Positions 39,587 to 48,083 of a stretch of DNA of 64,000 bases are shown here, in pieces. The stretch comes from CAVSQX01 sp963730225 (GTDB taxonomy: Bacteria; Planctomycetota; Phycisphaerae; Tepidisphaerales; Tepidisphaeraceae): assembly GCA_963730225.1 (NCBI GenBank), contig CAVSQX010000004.1:1674001-1738000 (forward strand), given 5' to 3'. The first letter of the stretch is position 1. The number at the start of each line of letters is the position of its first letter. A model generated the notes under the pieces. That model was not told the origin of the DNA and did no database searches. It was given only the letters and a program-made list of their open reading frames with translations. The position numbers were made by a program, and so were the translations under genes.

Positions 39587-39868
39587 GTGCTTGGCGAGAT
39601 GCTTCTCTGCCAGTTTCCATTCACGTCCGGCGCCGCCAGCAAAATACGGCCGGAACTGCTGCTATTCGATCTGCAAATCGATGCGATCATCTGCCGGGTA
39701 ACCTCCGCCGCTTGTTCCGGTCCGCTGGATATCGTCCTGAACGATTGGCAACAGGCCGTCCTCCTCAAGCCTTCGATCGGCCGCCTGGATCGACTCGTTA
39801 CGGCGGAACGAAAAATCTTCATTCGACGACTCGGTGCAGTGAGCGCGCGCGATCTGACCGCCATTTGA
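39587..39868 (+). CDS. MazF/PemK-like endoribonuclease toxin
   Basis: 93 residues from GTG 39587 (ATG 39599 is the alternative). MLGEMLLCQFPFTSGAASKIRPELLLFD matches the first strands of the MazF/PemK barrel (GEIxLxxFPFTdgsxsKxRPxLVL), followed by IICRVTSA and the C-terminal LDRLVTAERKIFIRRLGAVSA helix typical of PemK. It is predicted to cleave mRNA at short motifs. It is adjacent to its antitoxin and lies between metH and a convergent phosphoesterase. Confidence 0.82.
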   Translation: MLGEMLLCQFPFTSGAASKIRPELLLFDLQIDAIICRVTSAACSGPLDIVLNDWQQAVLLKPSIGRLDRLVTAERKIFIRRLGAVSARDLTAI

Positions 39869-39906
39869 AATGCCTGGAATCAATCTATGCGACTTTGAAA
39901 TTCCCT

Positions 39907-40773
39907 TCACCCCGCGACGTCCAACTCCCGATACGTCTTCCACCGATACCCGCTCCCAATATTCACCGCCGTCACTTCCCCGATCTTCGCCTGCCGGGCC
40001 AGATGGCTGTGGCCACAAAAAATGTGTCGCACGTTGGCGTGCCGCAGAAGCAAATCTCCGATTCGATCCGATCCCAGAAACGCCTTGGCGAAATCCCACT
40101 GCGCCGAATGCGGCGGCGGCAGAAGCTCGCGCAGCGGAACGTGATGCACCGCCGCGATCACCTCTCGCATGTCCGACAAGCTCTGAAGCCGTGCATCCAA
40201 TCGCGCCAGAATCTCCTCCAGAAATTCCGCATCGCCCCGCCCCAGCTTCACGAATCGCCCGTCGTTCCATCGGGCCGTGATTTCCCGCGCCTGCGGCGCG
40301 ATGTCTTCCTGCTGTTCAAACAGCGGCGCGAATTGGCCGAATTGCCTGGCCGCGCCCGGCGACACTTTCGCTTCGTAAAATCGCTGCGGAATTCCCAGGT
40401 GCGGCGGGGCGAATGAATAATCGTACCATCCCACGCTTCCCACGATCGCCACATCGCCGCCAACCCACGGCTCGCTCTCCAGCCAATGCCATCCCATCGC
40501 GTTCACCCGCCGCGGCAAATCCTGCGTGAAAATCGCGTAACTGTCCCCCGTTTTCGTCCACAGCTCGTGATTCCCCGCCACGAACAATTTCGGCCCGACA
40601 AATCGAAATCGCTCCAGACATTGTTCCAGCCCATCGCCATCCGCCACCGCGGTGTCGCCGATCACCACCAGCACATCGCCGCCGGCCGAATTGATCTGCT
40701 CAATGACCGCCTCCGCCCCCTCCCGGCTGCGCGGGTGGTTGTAATGCAGATCGGCCGTCAGCAGAATTCGCAT
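39907..40773 (-). CDS. calcineurin-like metallophosphoesterase
   Basis: 288 residues. Metal-binding motifs are in order: LLTADLHYNHPRS (D-x-H), VVIGDTAVADGD (GD), VAGNHELW (GNHE), AAVHHVPLRE (H) and IFCGHSHLARQ (GHxH). This is the full metallophosphoesterase set. There is no signal peptide, so it is cytoplasmic. The substrate is unknown; relatives hydrolyse cyclic nucleotides or phosphodiesters. It is divergent from the gene at 40890. Confidence 0.88.
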   Translation of the reverse strand: MRILLTADLHYNHPRSREGAEAVIEQINSAGGDVLVVIGDTAVADGDGLEQCLERFRFVGPKLFVAGNHELWTKTGDSYAIFTQDLPRRVNAMGWHWLESEPWVGGDVAIVGSVGWYDYSFAPPHLGIPQRFYEAKVSPGAARQFGQFAPLFEQQEDIAPQAREITARWNDGRFVKLGRGDAEFLEEILARLDARLQSLSDMREVIAAVHHVPLRELLPPPHSAQWDFAKAFLGSDRIGDLLLRHANVRHIFCGHSHLARQAKIGEVTAVNIGSGYRWKTYRELDVAG

Positions 40774-40794
40774 CGCTTCTTATTGTAGCTGCAC

Positions 40795-40867
40795 TATAAT
40801 CCGCCAACCGAAATGGAGATTTCCACACGTCTTCCTTTCCCCGTTTAGCGGCGGCCCAGCGGGCCGC
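40795..40867 (+). promoter_or_regulatory. TATAAT promoter and CGTTTAG-hairpin leader
   Basis: A perfect TATAAT (40795-40800) without a clear -35 starts an 85-90-nt leader. In it, CGTTTAG (40842-40848) is followed by the hairpin GCGGCCC-AGC-GGGCCGC (40851-40867) and GTTTTCC. A second copy of the same layout is at 52449-52474. Confidence 0.55.
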
Positions 40868-40889
40868 GTTTTCCTCCGAGGAACACCCC

Positions 40890-41132
40890 ATGCCCAGCAC
40901 CGATGACGAACTCAAAAAAGCTCTCAAGGCCTTCAAGAAGCGAATGAAGCTCACCCAGCTCGACGACGAATCGCGCATCGGCCACGGCCCCATGAGCGGC
41001 GGCGGCCAGGAAAAAGTCATCTCCATCCAACCCCCCGCCGGCTTCGGCCGCGAAATCTGGGAGGAGCTGGCCGAAAAAGGTTTCCTTCGCCGCGACGGCA
41101 TCGGGTTTTATCAACTGGTCGAAGGGAAATGA
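40890..41132 (+). CDS. small conserved-looking protein of unknown function
   Basis: 80 residues: a basic N-terminal helix (DDELKKALKAFKKRMKLTQLDDESRIGHG), a Gly-rich loop (GPMSGGGQEKV), and a compact C-terminus (GREIWEELAEKGFLRRDGIGFYQLVEG) resembling a winged-helix tip. GAGGAAC precedes the ATG. The stop overlaps the start of the ABC ATPase by 4 bp (ATGA), so the two are translationally coupled and may work together. I do not recognise the family. Confidence 0.65.
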   Translation: MPSTDDELKKALKAFKKRMKLTQLDDESRIGHGPMSGGGQEKVISIQPPAGFGREIWEELAEKGFLRRDGIGFYQLVEGK

Positions 41133-41866
41133 CCCCGCCTCTGCTGGTCGAAAACGTCGTCAAAAAATTCCGTCAGGGCCAGCGGCTCGTCACCGCGCTG
41201 GACGGAATCTCGCTCGATGTGCCGCAGGGCCAGTTTCTGGCCGTCATGGGGGCCAGCGGCTCGGGCAAAAGCACGCTGCTGCACCTGATGGCCGGCCTGA
41301 CGGTCGCCGACGCCGGCCGTGTGCTGATCGACGGCGTCGATCTGGCCCGGATGAACGACAAACAGCTCACGCTCTTTCGCCGCCGCCGAATCGGCCTTGT
41401 TTTTCAATCGTTCAATCTCATCCCCACCCTCACGGCCGAGGAAAATGTGATGCTTCCGCTGATGCTCGACGGCCGCAGTCGCCAGGCAGCCGCACCAGTC
41501 GCCCGGCTGCTGGAAACGCTCGGCCTTTCTCATCGCCGCACCCATCGCCCCGACGCTCTCAGCGGCGGCGAGATGCAGCGCGTGGCCATCGGCCGCGCCC
41601 TCATCACCGATCCCGCCGTCATCCTCGCCGACGAGCCGACCGGAAATCTCGACAGCGTCAGCAGCAAATCCGTCTGCGAGCTGCTCCGCGATCTCTCGGC
41701 CATTCACGGCAAAACCATCGTGATGGTGACGCACGAGCCCACCGTCGCCGCCTATTCCCAGCAAGTCGCCATTCTCAAGGACGGCAAGCTCGTCGAGCGT
41801 TTCTCCACCGACCAAGCCACCGGCGGACAGGGTTTGGCACTGCGGTATCAGCAGTGCGTGGGATGA
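41129..41866 (+). CDS. ABC transporter ATP-binding protein, LolD/MacB type
   Basis: 245 residues. Walker A GASGSGKST (about 44), Q-loop VFQSFNLIPTLTAEENV, signature LSGGEMQRVAIGRAL, Walker B VILADEPTGNLD and the H-loop VMVTHEP are intact. The NLIPTLTAxENVxLPL pattern is typical of LolD/MacB/FtsE-like ATPases that power lipoprotein release or mechanotransmission permeases. No permease gene is adjacent; upstream is the coupled 80-aa protein and downstream the defence-like cassette on the other strand. Confidence 0.9.
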   Translation: MTPPLLVENVVKKFRQGQRLVTALDGISLDVPQGQFLAVMGASGSGKSTLLHLMAGLTVADAGRVLIDGVDLARMNDKQLTLFRRRRIGLVFQSFNLIPTLTAEENVMLPLMLDGRSRQAAAPVARLLETLGLSHRRTHRPDALSGGEMQRVAIGRALITDPAVILADEPTGNLDSVSSKSVCELLRDLSAIHGKTIVMVTHEPTVAAYSQQVAILKDGKLVERFSTDQATGGQGLALRYQQCVG

Positions 41867-41873
41867 ACACTAC

Positions 41874-42494
41874 TTAGGGTGCGGGGAACCACCGTAGCAG
41901 GGCGTTCTTGAGGGCAAGGAAATTGGGATCCGTGCAACGTTGCAGACTTATCTTGCTCGCTAACTCGAAATACAGCGATGATGACCTAGGTAGGTTTACC
42001 TCGTACAGCGCCGCGTCGACCGCCTCCTTTGGTCGTTCTGGCTTGATTTGCGAAGACGCATTCAGCAAGCCCCTCGTCGTAAGCCATTGACGCAGCCCTG
42101 GGATCCTTCCGCCCCATCCGAGCACCCTGTCCACCTCCGGTGAGTCACTCCACACCCAGATTTCGAGTTCGGGGTTCGTTATTATGACCTCAGCGCGATC
42201 TCCCCAGCCACTGTTGGACAGCCTTTCGCGCAATGAAGTGGCGACGAGCACTGGATCGTCCTGCTTGTTCAACCCACTGCCTTCAAAATCGAACATGAGA
42301 ATTGAGTGCTCGTAGCGTCTCGCTTGGGACCGTAGGAAATCTATGCCGCCCTTTAGACACCCCGGGTCTCGTTCGGGATGTATATCCAAATCACAAGTAA
42401 TCTGCCGGATGCCAAGGCTTTCGACCCGGGTCAATACGCCTTTGACGGCGAATGAGGCATTCTTGCATGCTGTTAATACAATGAGGTCTTTCAC
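41874..42494 (-). CDS. partner protein of the AAA ATPase (putative defence effector)
   Basis: 206 residues from GTG 42494, 4 bp after the ATPase stop. Features: KDLIVLTACKNASFAVKGVL at the N-terminus, an acidic segment CDLDIHPERDPGC, then SILMFDFEGSG, a hydrophobic strand ending in D-x-E as in Toprim-like or RloB-like nucleases, and EVIITNPELEIWVWSD. I cannot assign a family with certainty. Pairing of AAA ATPases with such proteins is common in phage-defence cassettes. Codon usage is visibly more AT-rich than the neighbouring genes, consistent with transfer. Confidence 0.6.
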   Translation of the reverse strand: MKDLIVLTACKNASFAVKGVLTRVESLGIRQITCDLDIHPERDPGCLKGGIDFLRSQARRYEHSILMFDFEGSGLNKQDDPVLVATSLRERLSNSGWGDRAEVIITNPELEIWVWSDSPEVDRVLGWGGRIPGLRQWLTTRGLLNASSQIKPERPKEAVDAALYEVNLPRSSSLYFELASKISLQRCTDPNFLALKNALLRWFPAP

Positions 42495-42498
42495 GAAT

Positions 42499-43765
42499 CT
42501 ACCCCAAGATTCCTGACGCGAATAGGACTCCGAGATTGGTTTCGCCCCGCCAGTCTCGAAGCACGGGGTGAAGCGGTCCCGGAACGATATCGGTGCCGCC
42601 ATACTCGTCCCTTTGGAAGCAAAGGATATCTTCAAGCTGTATTGCACTAATGATCACGGGCGAGTGCGTCGCTAGAAGCACCTGCGCGTGGTAGACGGAA
42701 GATAGCGACTGGGTCACAGCCTCAATGGCCTTCGGGTGGACCCCGTTTTCAGGCTCTTCAATCAGGAATATCCCGCGGAGATTAGGAAGGTACGCCGGCA
42801 GCGTTAACGCCAATAGGCGTAGCGTGCCGTCCGATACCATCCATGACGGAACCTCCAACCCATCCTGGTATTTCACCATTAAATATAGGTGCTTGTCGTC
42901 CTCCCTTTCGACGGTCCTGACCGTTTGCAGTTCTGGCAGCGCTGTTTGTACGTGTGCGATCCAACGGTCGAAGGATTCGTGTGACTCTTGCGATAAATTT
43001 CGGATCACCCATGGTAAATTCGAACCATCAAGGCGAAATCCTTTACTTTGCCCAGGCGCGCTCGCCCGGCGCATAGCTAGACTGTCGAGAACCAGGCGTT
43101 GAACGTCATGAGCTAAATAATCCCTAAACCACAATGTGACGGGGAAACGAGTCCCATCATCCGGAACGTTTGCTAGCGCGGGTTTCAATGGACCGAATTT
43201 GAAGGATGGAAGCCAGCCACCACCTTTGTTTTGCTTGACCTCGGAATAGAAATTATCATTGCCCTTCGGATTCTTTCGGAGTACGAGCTTCGACTTCTTT
43301 TTCGTAGATTTCGCAAATATCGTGTCTGGGGGCACAATTCTGCGCGGAAAGAGCTCGCCAAAATCCTCTGGGGTCTTCTCCGCCTCGGCAAACGTGAGGT
43401 AGGCGCTTTCGCTGAGGATTCCAGGCTGTCCAGCCTTTTCCACGGTTCCGACTGCGCACTTCGTAACGCAGGGTATCGAATTCGTGCGGCGAGATGAGTT
43501 CTCGCGTTTCTGGAGGAATCTGGGCCTCTACGGCGAGCTCAAAGGACTTACCGTCATGATTGCAAATCAGATCTTCGAATGCGTCCGAGCGATTACCGAC
43601 CGCCGTGACCGGGCCATTCGCGATTACGTCGCTCAAGAACGAGAGAACGTCAAGAAACGTTGTCTTTCCTGCCGCATTTGGCCCAGTTAGCACTTCGAAT
43701 CGTCGAAGCGGCTGTCGTACGTATCGTAACGCCCTATAGTTCCTCGCTTCGACAAGTGTGATCAT
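42499..43765 (-). CDS. AAA (OLD/SMC-like) ATPase of a putative defence cassette, frameshifted
   Basis: From ATG 43765 (MITLVEARNYRALRYVRQPL). Walker A is LTGPNAAGKTTFLDVL (about residue 24). A shift at 43440-43455 joins LRYEVRSR to VEKAGQPGILSESAYLTF. In the second frame are a conserved DGTLRLLALTLPAYL segment, Walker B FLIEEPENGVHP and the ATHSPVIIS switch, the usual set of AAA_21/OLD-family ATPases. Corrected length is about 420 aa. The gene is AT-richer than its surroundings. It probably acts with the product of the following gene. Confidence 0.8.
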
Positions 43766-44019
43766 AATGGCGCCAATCGTGGCTCTGGGCAATTATATCG
43801 CGAAAGACGCTGTGCGCGATACATCGACTCCCTCGCGCGGTCTTCCTACTGCCAAGGAGAATTCAGCAGCTCGCGTGCGCCATCCGGCAGTAGGCCCGTC
43901 CACGAGTCTGTCTTTGGTGCTCTGTAGATCCGGCAAGGAGCCCGAAATTAACGCAATGATTTGATATTAATCGTGAAAGAACGTATCATTTCGTATCAAA
44001 ACGTATCATTTGCCGCCAT
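43766..44019. other. non-coding region upstream of the ATPase cassette
   Basis: 254 bp with no credible gene. It contains an inverted repeat CCTACTGCC (43845-43853) / GGCAGTAGG, which could form a hairpin with a 28-nt loop, and it ends in the triple 10-mer repeat at 43981-44010. It may hold the promoter of the ATPase gene; none stands out. Confidence 0.5.
43981..44010. repeat. triple 10-bp repeat, CGTATC version
   Basis: Three consecutive units: ACGTATCATT, TCGTATCAAA, ACGTATCATT. The spacing of exactly 10 bp puts the units on one face of the helix. A nearly identical array with CGTAAC in all three units is at 60824-60853. It lies downstream of xylB and upstream of the ATPase cassette. Confidence 0.85.
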
Positions 44020-45546
44020 TCACAGTCGCGCCATTTCTTCGAACCGCTCCTTCAAATCCCCATACAGCTTGTCGTACACCCGGTAATGCCGATCGTAAAC
44101 CGCCGCGAGTTTTTTGTTCGGGGAAATTTTCGTGACCGATTTGATCGACGCTTTGCACGCTTCTTCGACGCTGCTCCACACGCCGGTGCCGACGCCGGCC
44201 AGCAGTGCCACGCCGTACGCGGGGCCTTCGACGGCGTTGGTCATCACGATCGGCTGATTGTAAATGTCCGCCTGAAGATGCCGCCAGAAATCGCTGCGGG
44301 CGCCGCCGCCGCTGGCTCGCACCTGGCTGATCGTCACGCCCATCTGCTTGATGATTTCCAGCGCATCGCGCATGCCGAAGGTGACGCCTTCCAGCAGCGA
44401 GCGGATCAGCATGTTGCGGGTGGTGCGGGCGGTGATGCCGATCCATCCGCCGCGGGCGTTGGGATCGGGATGGGGGCAACGCTCGCCGGTCAGATAGGGA
44501 AGAAAAAAAGTTCCTTCGCAGCCGGGCGGGGCCTGCTGAGCTTCGGCAATCAGCCGTTCGTACGGGTCGATTTTCATTTTCTTCGCCGCCGCGATCTCCG
44601 TCTGGCCGAGTTGATTGCGCAGCCATTGAAAACTTCCGCCGGCCGATAGCATGCAACCGAACACGCACCATTTTCCCGGCACGGCGTGGCACATCGTGTG
44701 AACCCGGCCGCGCGGATCGCGCACGGGCTGATCGCTGTGGGCGAAAACGACGCCGCTGGTGCCGAGCGTCGCGCTGACGCAACCGGAGGCGACGATGCCG
44801 TTGCCCACTGCTCCGGCCGCCTGGTCGCCGCCACCGCCGACGATGGGCGTGCCAGCAGCCAGGCCCAATTCCTTCGCCGCCGATTCGCGCAGCGTGCCGG
44901 TAACCTCGAACGATTCGTGCAGCGACGGCAGAAGATCGCGGTCGATTTCCAGAAGCTCCAGCAGCCGATTCGACCACCGCCGGTTCACCACATCCAGCAG
45001 CAGCGTGCCGCTGGCGTCGCTCACTTCGGTCGCATAATTTCCGGTCATGCGAAAGCGGATGTAATCCTTGGGCAGCAGAATGTGCTTCGTCCGCGCATAA
45101 ATCTTCGGCTCATTCTCGCGCACCCACAGAATTTTTGGCGCGGTGAAGCCGGTGAGGGCCGGGTTGGCGACCAGCTCGATCAGGGCCGAGCGGCCGCCGG
45201 CCTTGGATTCGATCTCCTGGCACTGCTTGGCCGTTCGCTGATCGTTCCACAGCAGCGCGGGCCGCAGCGGTTTATCGCCGTCGCCCAGAAAAACGCTGCC
45301 GTGCATCTGGCCCGACAGTCCGATTCCGCCGATCTCCCCGCTGCGCAATTTCGCTTTTTTCAGCACCGCCCGCGTCGCCGAGATCGTCGCCTTCCACCAA
45401 TCCAGCGGATTCTGCTCCGACCAGCCCGGCTTGGGCGACGAGATCGGATGTTCGGCCATCGCGGTGGCCAGAACTTTTCCGCCTTCGTCGCAAATGAGCG
45501 TCTTGGTGCCGCTGGTGCCGATGTCGATGCCGAGAAGATGAGCCAC
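44020..45546 (-). CDS. xylB: xylulokinase (FGGY family)
   Basis: 508 residues from GTG 45546 (AHLLGIDIGTSGTKTLI), preceded by AGGAGG; the frame extends further upstream only into low-complexity antisense sequence. FGGY hallmarks: DIGTSGTKT (phosphate 1), GIGLSGQMHGSVFL, LLWNDQRTAKQC, KDYIRFRMTG, GGGGDQAAGAVGNG, LGTSGVVFAHS, YLTGERCPHPDPNARG and ASGGGARSDFWRHL. The MHG and WNDQR motifs favour xylulokinase over glycerol kinase. It phosphorylates D-xylulose in pentose use. No xylose isomerase is next to it. Confidence 0.93.
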   Translation of the reverse strand: MAHLLGIDIGTSGTKTLICDEGGKVLATAMAEHPISSPKPGWSEQNPLDWWKATISATRAVLKKAKLRSGEIGGIGLSGQMHGSVFLGDGDKPLRPALLWNDQRTAKQCQEIESKAGGRSALIELVANPALTGFTAPKILWVRENEPKIYARTKHILLPKDYIRFRMTGNYATEVSDASGTLLLDVVNRRWSNRLLELLEIDRDLLPSLHESFEVTGTLRESAAKELGLAAGTPIVGGGGDQAAGAVGNGIVASGCVSATLGTSGVVFAHSDQPVRDPRGRVHTMCHAVPGKWCVFGCMLSAGGSFQWLRNQLGQTEIAAAKKMKIDPYERLIAEAQQAPPGCEGTFFLPYLTGERCPHPDPNARGGWIGITARTTRNMLIRSLLEGVTFGMRDALEIIKQMGVTISQVRASGGGARSDFWRHLQADIYNQPIVMTNAVEGPAYGVALLAGVGTGVWSSVEEACKASIKSVTKISPNKKLAAVYDRHYRVYDKLYGDLKERFEEMARL

Positions 45547-45622
45547 GGGCCTCCTGGAAAGCTGGGGGCATTTTCTCTGGAGTTGCGCCGAATGCAAAAC
45601 CGGGTTTCGCCCGGGATTTCCC

Positions 45623-46582
45623 TCAGAATCCACTGCCCCCGTCTCCGCCGCCACCGCCGCCGAAGCCTTGGCCCATGTCGGATGGTCCGGCGTCGAAGCT
45701 TCCCCCACCACCTCCACCGCCGCCGCCGCCGCCAAATCCACCTCCGCCGAACCCACCGCCGCCACCGAAGAATCCGCCTTGATTCCCGCTGTTGTTCATG
45801 AAGCGGTCGGCGACGTAACCGCCAAGCAAACCGCCGAGCAGTCCGCTGCCGAACCCACCGCCGCCGCCGTATCCACCCATGCCGGGCCCGTACCCGCCCC
45901 CGTATCCACCGCCCCAGCCACCGTGATAGTAACCGCCGTGGAAGATCGAGCGAATCAGGCTGCCGATGATCATGATGCCGATGATAAAACAAAGAAACGA
46001 TCCGATTCCGCCGTCGTTATTGTGCTGCCGGGGGAAATATCCCGGCTGCTGATAAATGCCGTTGTTGTTTTCGACTCGACTGTTGGCGCTGGAGATGTTG
46101 CGGACGTACGCATTTTCAACGTAATCCGTCGCGCCACTGAGGCACTGGTCGTAATTGTGTGCGGCGACGTCTGCTTGCATTTGATGTTGCAACTCCGAGA
46201 TGTTCTGTTGAGTGAAATCCCCCGCCGCCCGAGTGGCCCGCCCAGCTCCGACTTCCACGTAGGGCGGATTCGCGCACACCAGGGCAAAAACACCGTTCAC
46301 ACCCAGAGCCTGAGCCCGCTTGGCCATCCATTGATGGAAGAATTCCGATTTGCTCTGTGATTGGTAAAGAGCTTGTTCATCGTCGGGCACCGCGGCGAAA
46401 GTTTCGATGACAAGCTGTTTGCCGTGTCGGTGCACCATCTCGGTAGTGGCTGAATCGGCCTTGTCCTTCGCATCCTGGCTGAAAATGTTCGCGTTGTCGT
46501 ACACCTGCCCGCGCGCCGCCATCGGCAGGCAAAGCAGGGCGATCGCCGCGACGCTCAATATGACATGCTGAATTGCTCGCAT
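45623..46582 (-). CDS. TPM-domain protein with glycine-rich tail
   Basis: 319 residues. Signal peptide (VILSVAAIALLCLPMAARG), then a TPM domain (about 26-165; VYDNANIFSQDAK, KQLVIETF, GVNGVFALVCANPPYVEVGAGRA). A membrane helix follows (IGSFLCFIIGIMIIGSLI, about 195-212) and then a roughly 100-residue tail of GGGFGGG repeats. YgcG-type TPM proteins with Gly-rich tails are membrane-anchored, with the domain in the periplasm. Function is poorly known (photosystem or respiratory complex repair in relatives). Confidence 0.85.
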   Translation of the reverse strand: MRAIQHVILSVAAIALLCLPMAARGQVYDNANIFSQDAKDKADSATTEMVHRHGKQLVIETFAAVPDDEQALYQSQSKSEFFHQWMAKRAQALGVNGVFALVCANPPYVEVGAGRATRAAGDFTQQNISELQHQMQADVAAHNYDQCLSGATDYVENAYVRNISSANSRVENNNGIYQQPGYFPRQHNNDGGIGSFLCFIIGIMIIGSLIRSIFHGGYYHGGWGGGYGGGYGPGMGGYGGGGGFGSGLLGGLLGGYVADRFMNNSGNQGGFFGGGGGFGGGGFGGGGGGGGGGGSFDAGPSDMGQGFGGGGGGDGGSGF

Positions 46583-46679
46583 AACTCAAACCTCAACTCA
46601 TATCCCCACGCCATCATGTTAGGCCCCATCCCCGCGCCGTCCAGCTATAAATTCCGCGGCAAAGTAGAACCGCGCCGGA

Positions 46680-47117
46680 TCAGGCGGACGATTTTTCATC
46701 CGGCCCGACAATCTCAATCCGCCGGCGCTGCTGGTCGACCGTCGCAATGCTCACGTTCCACCGTTGCCGCGGCAACAATCGCTCGATTTTGCCCGGCCAT
46801 TCCACCGCCACCACGCCGTCCTGCTCCAGCAACTCGGCGAATCCGATCGCTTCAAAATCCTCCGCCGCCGCGACGCGATACGCATCGAGATGAAAGAATT
46901 TCAGCCGACCGCTGGCGTAGATGTTGAGCAGAACAAACGTCGGGCTGCTCACCGATCGCCCATCCCCGCCCAGACCCAGCAGCAAACCTCGAACAAACTG
47001 CGTTTTGCCCGCGCCCAGATCGCCGTACAGAGCCACCACTTCTCCGCCGACAAATCGGCTCGCCAATTCCGCCGCGATCGCTTCGGTGCGCTCGACGCTG
47101 TCGCTGTCGTGGATCAA
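46680..47117 (-). CDS. tsaE: tRNA t6A threonylcarbamoyladenosine synthesis ATPase TsaE
   Basis: 145 residues. P-loop VALYGDLGAGKTQFVRGLLLGLG (about 30), SSPTFVLLNIYASGRLKFFHLDAYR and VVAVEWPGKIERLLP are the conserved TsaE motifs. It is the ATPase of the TsaBDE complex that makes t6A37 on ANN-decoding tRNAs. Its start overlaps the thiL stop by 4 bp, so the pair is translationally coupled. Confidence 0.95.
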   Translation of the reverse strand: MIHDSDSVERTEAIAAELASRFVGGEVVALYGDLGAGKTQFVRGLLLGLGGDGRSVSSPTFVLLNIYASGRLKFFHLDAYRVAAAEDFEAIGFAELLEQDGVVAVEWPGKIERLLPRQRWNVSIATVDQQRRRIEIVGPDEKSSA

Positions 47118-48007
47118 AACGAATGCTCCCAGCCGCGCGGCTCCAGCGGCTCAAATGAGCCGGGTTGATCCAGCCAAATTTGGTTCTCGCTCGTCACGAC
47201 CCCCACATCAATCGCTCCCGCAGGCACGGCACCCGCCTTTGCAGTGAAAAGCAATTCATAGTCCTCTCCATCATGCAGTGCATGCTCCAGCGGCGAACGA
47301 TGATCCTGCCGAAACGCTGTCAGGGCATCCGGATGGATCGGGATCTTACTTCCAAAGACGATCGCTCCGACGGCGCTCTGCCGGCAAATGTGACGCAGAT
47401 CGCGCGACAGCCCATCGCTCAGGTCGATCATGCTCGTGATGTTTCCCCGCAGTGCCAGCTTGCGTGCAAGCTCGACTTTTGGCTCGAAGGTCAGATGCCT
47501 GCCCAAAATGCTTCCTCCCAGCGGCCCCGTGACATAAATCGTATCTCCCGACTTTGCTCCGTAGCGAGTCACCGGCGCGATGCCATCCGCTCTTCCCAGA
47601 ATCGTTACCGAAACGGCCAGCCTTCCGTCCCAAACTCCCGTGTCTCCTCCGACGATCGCGCAGTCAAAAACATCCGCCGCTTCCTTCAAGCCCAGATAAA
47701 GCTCTTTCGCAAAGTCCTCCCCGACGCCCATCGGCAGCGCGACGCTTGCCACCGCCGCCGCCGGCAGGCACGCCATCGCCGCGCAATCGGACAGATTGCG
47801 ATTCATCGCCTTTTTTCCGATGGCCCGCGGCGAGTGAATTTTTGAATCGAAGTGAACGCCGTCCAGAACCTGATCGCATCCCACCAGCAGCAGATCATCG
47901 GCCGGCCATTTCAGCACGGCCAGATCGTCGCCGATTCCGATCTTCACCAGATCGCGCGGCTTCTGCTGTGATCGGATCCACTGGATGAAATCGAATTCGC
48001 CCGCCAT
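47114..48007 (-). CDS. thiL: thiamine-monophosphate kinase
   Basis: 297 residues. KIGIGDDLAVLKW, VGCDQVLDGVHF, AMNRNLSDCAAMACLP, CAIVGGDTGVWDG, SMIDLSDGLSRDL and HDGEDYELLFT reproduce the ThiL/AIR-synthase-like signature. It phosphorylates thiamine monophosphate to the diphosphate cofactor. Length is typical (about 300-325). It precedes tsaE in a two-gene operon. Confidence 0.95.
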   Translation of the reverse strand: MAGEFDFIQWIRSQQKPRDLVKIGIGDDLAVLKWPADDLLLVGCDQVLDGVHFDSKIHSPRAIGKKAMNRNLSDCAAMACLPAAAVASVALPMGVGEDFAKELYLGLKEAADVFDCAIVGGDTGVWDGRLAVSVTILGRADGIAPVTRYGAKSGDTIYVTGPLGGSILGRHLTFEPKVELARKLALRGNITSMIDLSDGLSRDLRHICRQSAVGAIVFGSKIPIHPDALTAFRQDHRSPLEHALHDGEDYELLFTAKAGAVPAGAIDVGVVTSENQIWLDQPGSFEPLEPRGWEHSF

Positions 48008-48083
48008 TTACCGCAGGATAAATGCGACCGCGGTACGATGGAAGCCGAAGCGGCGAGATTCCGGGTCCGATCCTCAAATTACG

